Positions 13,963 through 19,686 of a DNA stretch of 23,253 nt are shown here, one piece after another; the stretch's first letter is position 1; every line of letters begins with the position of its first letter. The stretch is from positions 1-23,253 of IMG/VR virus record IMGVR_UViG_3300035698_001145; one strand, 5' to 3'. The position numbers and the translations under genes are program-made. The stretch comes from a virus. A model generated the notes under the pieces. It was not told the DNA's origin. It worked only from the letters and a program-made list of their open reading frames with translations, and ran no database searches.

Positions 13963-14417
13963 AAACAGGAATTACTTTTTCAACCTTTGATTTGCTCCAT
14001 GCCGGTCATGTTGCAATGCTTAGAGAAGCAAAGACGGTTTGTGATCATCTTATTTGCGGTCTTCAAGTAGACCCATCTCTTGATCGGCCAGAGAAAAATG
14101 CGCCCATTCAGACACTTGTAGAGCGCTATGTTCAATTGTCTGGTGTGAAATATGTTGATGAAATTGTTTGTTATCAGTCTGAAGATGATGTTGTCGATAT
14201 CCTAGAGATGTTTCCGATTGATGTAAAAATTATGGGCGGTGAATATAAAGATAAGGACTTCACGGGCAAGGATACATGTAAGCGCAAGAATATTCAACTT
14301 TATTTTAATAACAGATCCCACAGATTTAGTTCAAGTGACCTAAGAAAAAGGGTTTCACTTGGTGAGGAAATGTGTTATAATAAACTATCAAACAACATAG
14401 GAAATACTAATGGCTAA
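13959..14417 (+). CDS. TagD-like nucleotidyltransferase (glycerol-3-phosphate cytidylyltransferase-like)
   Basis: The 152-residue protein of the cytidylyltransferase/HIGH superfamily has TFDLLHAGHVAMLREAK carrying the H14-x-G-H17 nucleotide site. GGEYKDKDFTGKD supplies the middle loop, and HRFSSSDLRKRV corresponds to the ISST-x-x-R signature that closes the active site. It probably transfers CMP (TagD-like) or AMP (heptose-type) to a phosphorylated polyol or sugar. The sugar-phosphate substrate cannot be decided from sequence. It sits between the hydrolase and epimerase genes, with ATGA overlap on the 5' side and an 8-base overlap on the 3' side. Confidence 0.85.
   Translation: MKTGITFSTFDLLHAGHVAMLREAKTVCDHLICGLQVDPSLDRPEKNAPIQTLVERYVQLSGVKYVDEIVCYQSEDDVVDILEMFPIDVKIMGGEYKDKDFTGKDTCKRKNIQLYFNNRSHRFSSSDLRKRVSLGEEMCYNKLSNNIGNTNG
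14353..14381 (+). promoter_or_regulatory. Candidate internal sigma-70-like promoter for the epimerase
   Basis: TTTCAC (14353-14358), 17-base spacer, TATAAT (14376-14381), within the end of the cytidylyltransferase gene. The -10 is consensus and the -35 is weak. It would give a 5' leader containing the AGGAAA site before ATG 14410. Confidence 0.4.
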
Positions 14418-15369
14418 AATTGCTATTACCGGCGGCGCTGGTTTTATTGCTTATCATCTGACACAATCTTTGCTTGATGAAGGGCACGAGGTTTGCTCAT
14501 TTGATAATTTTAATGATTATTATGATGTATCATTGAAGGTTGCTCGTCAAAGAAATCTATTTGATCTAGGTGTTGATGTTGCATTTGTTGATCTTAAGGA
14601 CCGCGATGGGGTGAGAAACTTTATTAAGCACCGCAGACCTGATGCTGTAATTCATCTAGGCGCCTATGCCGGGGTTCGACATTCACTCGAAGATCCATCA
14701 CTTTATATTAATAACAATATTGTTGGCACGCAAAATCTCATTGATGCATGTGAAGAATTTGGCATTCAAAATGTTGTATATGCCTCAACATCATGCACAA
14801 TGGCTGGCAACGAATTGCCCTGGAATGAAAATGAAAAGACCGGCTACCAATTGAATCCGTATGGATACACCAAATCAACAAATGAATCCCAATTTATGTC
14901 AAGTTCTCTTGAGAAAGCTATTGGCCTAAGATTCTTTACTGTCTATGGCCCGTGGGGCCGACCAGACATGGCTCTGTTTACATTTACTAAAAATATTGTT
15001 GAGGGTAAACCAATTACTCTGTTTAATAATGGGGATATGATCCGTGACTTTACTTATGTTGATGATATTGTATCGGGCATTAAAATTATTTTAACTAATT
15101 GCCTAGAAGATACAATTCCGGTGAAAAAAGATGTTTACAATATTGGCTATGGTGATAAAGTGCCACTTATGGAATTTGTAGATCATATTGAATCAAATCT
15201 TGGCCGTGCGGCCATTAAAGAATATGCACCCAAACATCCAGCGGATACCCAAGCAACCTGGTCAGATACTACAAAACTACAGGCCCTTGGATATAAACCC
15301 ACTACGCCAATATCTGTTGGTGTAGAAAAATTTGTGACATGGTATAAAGGATATTATAATGTCAACTGA
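14410..15369 (+). CDS. NAD-dependent epimerase, UDP-glucuronate 4-epimerase-like
   Basis: This 319-residue extended short-chain dehydrogenase has the NAD loop G8-G-A-G-F-I-A14, in which the usual third glycine is Ala. It also has the catalytic Y151-x3-K155 (PYGYTK) after ASTSCTM, and FFTVYGPWGRPDMALFTFTKNI, a signature of UDP-glucuronate/UDP-galacturonate 4-epimerases. MIRDFTYVDDIV and DVYNIGYGDKVPLMEFV are typical of the group. With the UDP-glucose dehydrogenase gene 140 bases downstream it could make UDP-glucuronate and then UDP-galacturonate. An 11-base overlap joins it to the small ORF at 15359. Confidence 0.9.
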   Translation: MAKIAITGGAGFIAYHLTQSLLDEGHEVCSFDNFNDYYDVSLKVARQRNLFDLGVDVAFVDLKDRDGVRNFIKHRRPDAVIHLGAYAGVRHSLEDPSLYINNNIVGTQNLIDACEEFGIQNVVYASTSCTMAGNELPWNENEKTGYQLNPYGYTKSTNESQFMSSSLEKAIGLRFFTVYGPWGRPDMALFTFTKNIVEGKPITLFNNGDMIRDFTYVDDIVSGIKIILTNCLEDTIPVKKDVYNIGYGDKVPLMEFVDHIESNLGRAAIKEYAPKHPADTQATWSDTTKLQALGYKPTTPISVGVEKFVTWYKGYYNVN

Positions 15370-15508
15370 ACAAGCAATTGATCAACTATATAATGAAGCT
15401 GCTGTGCACTTTGGTATTACTATCAAAGAACTCAAGCACCGTATTACTGTCGGCGGTGAAACACTTATTCACCAGTATCATACACACAAATATCCAGGTG
15501 GTTTTTAA
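15359..15508 (+). CDS. Small hypothetical protein (49 aa) between epimerase and dehydrogenase
   Basis: ATG 15359 lies inside the end of the epimerase (11-base overlap), with AAAGGA 5 bases upstream, and the TAA overlaps the next ATG (TAATG). The product reads MSTEQAIDQLYNEAAVHFG and ends HQYHTHKYPGGF. It has a helical first half and a His-rich tail. No family recognised. The ribosome binding site, tight overlaps on both sides and codon use like the neighbours make it a likely real gene. Confidence 0.65.
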   Translation: MSTEQAIDQLYNEAAVHFGITIKELKHRITVGGETLIHQYHTHKYPGGF

Positions 15509-16326
15509 TGAAAATTGCAATTATCGGACACGGCTTTGTTGGTAAGGCCGTTGACTATGGATTTAATCATCCAGATGTAGAAAAGATTATTATTGATCCT
15601 CGTGAAGGAACCGATATTCGCCAGTTGAAAGGCCTTGACATTCAGGCATCTTTTATCTGTGTTCCCACTCCTATGGGTGATGATGGCTCAATTAACTCTA
15701 GCATTGTTGAAGAGACGGTAAACTATCTTAAAAACAAATGTATGGGTAATATTATTATCAAGTCAACAGTAACCCCTGATATTATTGATAAGCTTACTTC
15801 TGGTCTTGGCGGAACACGTGTTGTATATAATCCAGAGTTTTTAACAGAGAAAGCTGCAAATGAGGACTTTGTAAATCCTTCTCTCCACGTGTTTGGTGGA
15901 GCTAAGTTTATTACAAAAGAAATCGAGGGGATGTATGACACATATAGTAATTGCAAGCCTTGCCCCGTATATCACATGACCGCAAAAGAAGCATCATTTG
16001 TAAAGTATGGTGTTAACTCATATCTTGCGTCCAAGGTTCTTTGGTTTAACCAGTTCTATGATATTGTAGATTCAAACTATTGTAATTACAACACAGTAAT
16101 TAATGCGATCACAGGAGACCCTCGAGTCGGCGCTTCACATACATCTGTGCCTGGTTTTGACGGCAAACGTGGGTTCGGCGGCGCATGTTTTCCAAAAGAC
16201 ACAGCGGCATTTGTAAACTTTGCGCCTGACTTTACTGTTCTTCGTGAAATCATTGCAGTCAATAATGCAATGCGATCTGGTTATGAGACAGATGACCGTG
16301 AGAAAGAACAGAATATTTCTTTCTAA
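15508..16326 (+). CDS. Short UDP-glucose 6-dehydrogenase-like protein
   Basis: The 272 residues have an N-terminal Rossmann domain (IAIIGHGFVGKAV) and the CVPTPMGDDGSI loop. KSTVTPD, YNPEFLTEKAANEDF and the catalytic GFGGACFPKDT with C227 follow. These are the NAD-binding and central helical domains of the UDP-glucose/GDP-mannose dehydrogenase family, which oxidises C6 of the sugar to a carboxylate. The usual C-terminal UDP-binding domain is absent (full-length members have about 390-430 residues). The end is a natural-looking polar tail followed by a promoter, so this may be a streamlined phage version. Pathway partner: the epimerase upstream. Confidence 0.88.
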   Translation: MKIAIIGHGFVGKAVDYGFNHPDVEKIIIDPREGTDIRQLKGLDIQASFICVPTPMGDDGSINSSIVEETVNYLKNKCMGNIIIKSTVTPDIIDKLTSGLGGTRVVYNPEFLTEKAANEDFVNPSLHVFGGAKFITKEIEGMYDTYSNCKPCPVYHMTAKEASFVKYGVNSYLASKVLWFNQFYDIVDSNYCNYNTVINAITGDPRVGASHTSVPGFDGKRGFGGACFPKDTAAFVNFAPDFTVLREIIAVNNAMRSGYETDDREKEQNISF

Positions 16327-16333
16327 AAACCTA

Positions 16334-16362
16334 TTTACATCAAACACTTAGTAGTGTATAAT
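16334..16362 (+). promoter_or_regulatory. Sigma-70-like promoter for the gp45-uvsX-gp41 cluster
   Basis: TTTACA (16334-16339), 17 bases, TATAAT (16357-16362), in the 63-base gap after the dehydrogenase. GGAG precedes the gp45 ATG at 16390. It is the last promoter seen before the tightly packed gp45, fractured uvsX and gp41 genes. Confidence 0.78.
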
Positions 16363-16389
16363 AAACTTATATTATAAAATGGAGCTATA

Positions 16390-17067
16390 ATGGAACTTAC
16401 TGAAAACACGATGAATTTTCTTCGGAACTTTTCATCAATCAATTCAAATTTTGTTGTTCGTTCGGGCAATAATATTAAAACAATGACAGAGGCCCGGAAT
16501 GTTGTATCCAGTGCTACTCTTAACCAAGAGTTTCCAATGGATTTTGGCATTTATGATCTAGGAGAATTCCTTGGTGTGCTGTCGCTGGTTGATAAACCTA
16601 ATCTTGCTTTTAAAGAGGAATTTGTTACAATTAGTGATAGTTCTGGCCGATCAAAGATTAAATACTTTTTCTCTGATCCAGAAATCTTGACTTCACCCTC
16701 AAGTGATGTTAAAATGCCAAATGCCGATGTGACATTTACTCTTGATGGTGATACATTGGGTCGCCTAAAACGAGCAGCAACTGCACTCGGCCATTCCTCA
16801 CTTGCTGTTGAACCAGATGAAGGTAGTTTGAAACTGAGTATCTTTGATGATAACAATGCCACATCAAATACATATGATACAGTTGTTCCTGGTGAGTATC
16901 CTGAAGGCGCAGAATTTAAATTTATCTTTAATATTTCAAACTTTAAGGTAATTTCTGGTGACTATACGGTTGCTATTTCATCTAAGCTTGTGTCTCACTT
17001 CGGGCATGCCACAGATGACATTAATTATTGGATTGCTCTTGAAAAAACATCCGAGTGGAAAGGCTAA
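16390..17067 (+). CDS. 45: Sliding clamp gp45
   Basis: The 225 residues (T4 gp45 has 228) form the trimeric ring that tethers gp43 and, in T4, also activates late transcription. Recognisable features are the N-terminal helix with LTENTMNFLRNFSSINSNFVV, FPMDFGIYDLGEFLGVLSL, the central KIKYFFSDPEIL, TFTLDGDTLGRLKRAATALG, and the C-terminal ISSKLVSHFGHATDDINYWIALEKTSEW. In T4 gene 45 is directly before gene 44; here it is about 15 kb away and directly before uvsX. It has its own promoter and GGAG. Likely a RegA target, by analogy with T4. Confidence 0.95.
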   Translation: MELTENTMNFLRNFSSINSNFVVRSGNNIKTMTEARNVVSSATLNQEFPMDFGIYDLGEFLGVLSLVDKPNLAFKEEFVTISDSSGRSKIKYFFSDPEILTSPSSDVKMPNADVTFTLDGDTLGRLKRAATALGHSSLAVEPDEGSLKLSIFDDNNATSNTYDTVVPGEYPEGAEFKFIFNISNFKVISGDYTVAISSKLVSHFGHATDDINYWIALEKTSEWKG

Positions 17068-17073
17068 TAATAT

Positions 17074-17979
17074 ATGTCAATTATGGACAAACTTAAAAAG
17101 AATTCAAGACTCAAGTCTACTGACATTTTATCAGAGTCTAAATTCTTTAATGATAAGGAGCAGATTACGACATCTGTTCCTATGATTAACGTCGCTCTTT
17201 CAGGCGATGTTGATGGTGGTCTATCTCCAGGACTTACTGTTCTTGCAGGCCCATCCAAACACTTTAAAACATCATTTGCATTGCTTATGGCTGGCGCATA
17301 TTTGGATGCCAATAAAGATGCTATGATGCTCTTTTATGACTCGGAATTTGGTTCACCTCAGTCATACTTTAAGCAATTCGGTATTGATCCGTCTCGCGTA
17401 TTGCACACCCCAATTACCAATGTTGAAGAACTCAAGTTTGATCTAATCAACCAATTGGAGCAAATTGAGAGAACAGACAATGTTATTGTGGTGATTGACT
17501 CTATTGGTAACCTTGCATCCAAAAAAGAAATGGAAGATGCGCTGAATGAAAAATCGGTTGCGGATATGTCTCGGGCCAAGGCTCTTAAAGGTCTATTCCG
17601 TATGGCAACACCATATTTGGCTATGAGAAATATTCCAATGTTGGCTATTAACCACACATATCAAGAGATGGGACTATTCCCTAAGGCTATTGTTTCTGGT
17701 GGATGTGTTGTTGAAGGAACTAAGATTCAAACACCAAACGGTTTGAAGGAAGTTCAGGATTTTAATGTTGGTGAAAAGGTTGTTACTTTGAATGGCGAAA
17801 TGGAAGTTAGCCATGTATGGAATCCTGATACTCTTGAAGATGGCAATCCAGAATGCTATGAAATTGAATTTGAAGATGGTTACAAAGTAACTTGTTCAGC
17901 AGAGCACAAATTTATTATTGATGGTAACTGGGTTGCTGCTAAAGACATGGTCGAAGAGATGGATTGTGAAATAATTTAA
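17074..17979 (+). CDS. uvsX: UvsX recombinase N-extein fused to N-terminal split intein
   Basis: Residues 1-210 are the N-terminal part of UvsX, the RecA-like strand-exchange protein of T4 phages. They show Walker A GPSKHFKTS (about 59-67), LFYDSEFGSPQSYF, Walker B-like VIVVIDSIGNLASKKEMEDALNE (shown in part), and NIPMLAINHTYQE. T4 UvsX has nearly the same order and wording. After ...IVSGG the protein switches to intein sequence at Cys211 and stops at TAA 17977-17979 after 91 intein residues. The rest of UvsX is encoded from 18836. Function requires protein trans-splicing with that product. Start ATG 17074; ATG 17083 is an alternative. Confidence 0.95.
   Translation: MSIMDKLKKNSRLKSTDILSESKFFNDKEQITTSVPMINVALSGDVDGGLSPGLTVLAGPSKHFKTSFALLMAGAYLDANKDAMMLFYDSEFGSPQSYFKQFGIDPSRVLHTPITNVEELKFDLINQLEQIERTDNVIVVIDSIGNLASKKEMEDALNEKSVADMSRAKALKGLFRMATPYLAMRNIPMLAINHTYQEMGLFPKAIVSGGCVVEGTKIQTPNGLKEVQDFNVGEKVVTLNGEMEVSHVWNPDTLEDGNPECYEIEFEDGYKVTCSAEHKFIIDGNWVAAKDMVEEMDCEII
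17704..17976 (+). other. N-terminal half of a split intein (91 aa)
   Basis: Block A starts with Cys1: CVVEGTKIQTPNGLKEVQDF, then VGEKVVTLNG. Block B is VTCSAEHKFIIDG, with the Thr and His (T-x3-H spacing here) used in the first acyl shift. No endonuclease domain is fused. It resembles the N-halves of the gp41-1 class of natural split inteins (compare ICSEEHLF there). The upstream flank is ...SGG. Confidence 0.9.
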
Positions 17980-17996
17980 AAATATCTGCCACTATA

Positions 17997-18026
17997 ATAG
18001 AGTTTATCTTATATATTAAACTCTAT
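17997..18026 (+). promoter_or_regulatory. Hairpin covering the HNH endonuclease start codon
   Basis: ATAGAGTTTA (17997-18006) and TAAACTCTAT (18017-18026) are perfect 10-bp inverted arms around a 10-base AT-rich loop. The right arm contains the first two bases of the ATG at 18025. TATAAT (17993-17998) touches the left arm, so a transcript started there would lack part of the stem. Confidence 0.6.
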
Positions 18027-18711
18027 GAACTTTCAAAAAATATACGATCAATTGATAAACCACCGTAAACTTAATACTCCAGATGGCTATACAGAAACCC
18101 ATCATATAATACCAAAATGCATGGGTGGTAGTAATACATCTGATAATTTAGTAAAACTAACAGCTAGAGAACATTACATAGCTCACAAATTACTATTTCG
18201 TATACACCGAACTACTAAACTTGCTCACGCGTGGTTCGGTATGTTGAGAGTTGGTAAGGGACAGCAGCGTGAATTCAATTCGAGGATGTATGAACAAGCA
18301 TCAGCAGCAAGGGCTAAGATTATGAGTGAAAACTCTAAAGGTGCAGATAATCATTTCTTTGGAAAGACTCACACTGAGGAAACAAAACGCAAGATTAGTG
18401 AAGCTAATAAGGGCCGCGTTAAAACTCAGAAGGAGATTGACAATTGGGTTGATAAGGTTGCTAGCAAGTCAAAAAGTAATGAGCACAAGTCTAAGATAGG
18501 ACGTAAAGGCCTTGTCATGTTGCAGAACATTAACACCGGTGAGGTAGTTAGAGTTTCTCGATCAGATGCTGATGGTATGATGGGCGATTGGGCGAATCCT
18601 CGTAAACTCAACCCAGAAACGAAGTATAAATGTGATCACTGTAGTGTGATCACAACCCCAGCAAACTTAAAGAGGTGGCACAATGACAACTGCAAGCAAC
18701 GTCCCGTTTGA
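18025..18711 (+). CDS. Free-standing HNH homing endonuclease inside the fractured uvsX
   Basis: The 228 residues have an HNH nuclease core at the N-terminus: YTETHHIIPKCMGGSN (H26, H27), then SDNLVKLTAREHYIAH (N41, H50). A NUMOD3-type DNA-binding motif follows (about 109-135: NHFFGKTHTEETKRKISEAN). Then come a NUMOD1-like stretch (LVMLQNINTGEVVRVSRSDA) and a C-terminal zinc-finger-like CDHC...H...C, as in other phage HNH enzymes. It is not fused to the intein but lies between the two intein genes, where it would drive homing of the whole arrangement into intein-free uvsX. No clear Shine-Dalgarno; a hairpin hides the start codon. Confidence 0.92.
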   Translation: MNFQKIYDQLINHRKLNTPDGYTETHHIIPKCMGGSNTSDNLVKLTAREHYIAHKLLFRIHRTTKLAHAWFGMLRVGKGQQREFNSRMYEQASAARAKIMSENSKGADNHFFGKTHTEETKRKISEANKGRVKTQKEIDNWVDKVASKSKSNEHKSKIGRKGLVMLQNINTGEVVRVSRSDADGMMGDWANPRKLNPETKYKCDHCSVITTPANLKRWHNDNCKQRPV

Positions 18712-18832
18712 ATCCCTCGATAATGATTTATACTTTAAGTATCTTGAACAAGCTGATAAGTTGATATCTAAGGGATATTATGATACAATGAATTGGCTAA
18801 ACAAATTTATATTACTCGTCAGAAGGAAATGA
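18683..18832 (+). CDS. Small ORF (49 aa) in the fractured uvsX locus
   Basis: ATG 18683 lies in the last codons of the HNH gene (29-base overlap), with AGAGG about 9 bases upstream. The TGA at 18830-18832 is 3 bases before the C-intein ATG. The product, MTTASNVPFESLDNDLYFKY then LEQADKLISKGYYDTMNWLN and a basic hydrophobic end (FILLVRRK), looks like a helical small protein. No family recognised. Its termination next to the AAGGAAATG of the C-intein gene could couple translation of the second uvsX half. Confidence 0.5.
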   Translation: MTTASNVPFESLDNDLYFKYLEQADKLISKGYYDTMNWLNKFILLVRRK

Positions 18833-18835
18833 AAA

Positions 18836-18952
18836 ATGAAAGTTAAAACAATTAAGCGGGTGGGTCGCAAGCCAGTATACGACCTATCAATTAATAGTGA
18901 CAATTACGATGAACAACAATATGTTCTAGAAAATGGTGTTGTAACCCATAAC
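18836..18952 (+). other. C-terminal half of a split intein (39 aa)
   Basis: Block F is RVGRKPVYDLSINSDNY and block G is ENGVVTHN, followed by Thr as the +1 extein nucleophile (codon 18953-18955). Penultimate His and terminal Asn, both needed for Asn cyclisation, are intact. With the 91-residue N-half the intein totals 130 residues, a minimal splicing domain without an endonuclease insert. Confidence 0.9.
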
Positions 18953-19378
18953 ACAGGAATTTATTATTCAGCAGATAATATCTGGATTCTTGGCCGTCGT
19001 CAGACAAAAACTGGCACAGAAGTAACTGGCTATGATTTTGTTATTAATGTAGAAAAGTCTCGATATGTAAAAGAGAAATCCAAAATTCCTATCTCTGTAT
19101 CTTGGGACGGCGGTGTTGAAAAATACTCTGGCTTGCTTGAAGCCGGGATGGCAGGTGGTTATGTTTCTAAGCCAGGTGCTGGTTGGTATTGTCGTGTTGA
19201 TCAAGAGACAGGCGAGTTGGTTGATCCTAAGAAACGCGAAAAAGATACTAAGTGTGCTGAGTTCTGGGATCCAATCTTTGCCGAAACAGACTTTAAAGAG
19301 TTCTTGAAAAAGCAATACCAGATTGGTCATAAATCTCTTGTTGATATGGATGCTATTATTGAACAAGAAGGCGAGTAA
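18836..19378 (+). CDS. uvsX: C-terminal split intein fused to UvsX C-extein
   Basis: Residues 1-39 are the C-terminal intein half, ending in His38-Asn39. Residues 40-180 are the C-terminal part of UvsX: TGIYYSADNIWILGRRQ, FVINVEKSRYVKEKSKIPI and GGYVSKPGAGWYC. They match T4 UvsX (TGPMYSADTVFIIGKRQ, FVLNVEKSRTVKEKSK) immediately after the point where the first half leaves off. Trans-splicing joins 210 + 141 = 351 residues, an ordinary UvsX length. AAGGAAATGAAA precedes the ATG. The stop overlaps the next ATG (TAATG). Confidence 0.95.
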   Translation: MKVKTIKRVGRKPVYDLSINSDNYDEQQYVLENGVVTHNTGIYYSADNIWILGRRQTKTGTEVTGYDFVINVEKSRYVKEKSKIPISVSWDGGVEKYSGLLEAGMAGGYVSKPGAGWYCRVDQETGELVDPKKREKDTKCAEFWDPIFAETDFKEFLKKQYQIGHKSLVDMDAIIEQEGE

Positions 19379-19686
19379 TGAAAACATTTAATGAGCCACA
19401 GACTCTAAAAGAAAATGTTGATTATGAGTTGATTCCAAGTGAAGGCGAAAATTGGGACGTTCGCCTTCTCACTGGAGACTTCACAGAAACAGTTATTCAA
19501 TACAAAGAATTGCGTGTGGATGAAACCGAAGAGCACCTGAAGTTTAACTTTGAAATTGTTTCATCTCCTGATCTTGGTCTTACGGATGAAGAATATGGTT
19601 TACAAAAGCGTGTAGGTGATGTATTATACTCTATACTGGAAACCGCAGACGAGACTGCAAATAAGGAAAATAATGATAAACGCTAA
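19378..19686 (+). CDS. Conserved hypothetical protein between uvsX and gp41 (102 aa)
   Basis: An acidic protein reading ENVDYELIPSEGENWDVRLL, then TGDFTETVIQYKELRVDE, LKFNFEIVSSPDLGLTDEE and VGDVLYSILETADE. It appears to be a single beta-rich domain with a C-terminal helix. I associate similar sequences with the uvsX-gp41 neighbourhood of marine T4-like phages but know no function. TAATG overlap with the uvsX stop and a 14-base overlap with the gp41 start place it in the replication operon. Confidence 0.75.
   Translation: MKTFNEPQTLKENVDYELIPSEGENWDVRLLTGDFTETVIQYKELRVDETEEHLKFNFEIVSSPDLGLTDEEYGLQKRVGDVLYSILETADETANKENNDKR

Noticed and set aside
17704-18952. One continuous intein with an inserted endonuclease broken by sequencing errors
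   Set aside because: There is a clean stop after the N-half, a 45-base gap, a complete HNH gene in its own frame with its own ATG, then a separate ATG and ribosome binding site for the C-half. Several independent errors would be needed.
18968-19387. 139-residue minus-strand frame opposite the uvsX C-terminal part
   Set aside because: The composition is typical of an antisense shadow, and the plus strand is unambiguous UvsX.
19616-19672. Earlier start for gp41
   Set aside because: The 19 extra residues shadow the preceding gene; ATG 19673 has AAGGAAA and matches the helicase N-terminus.
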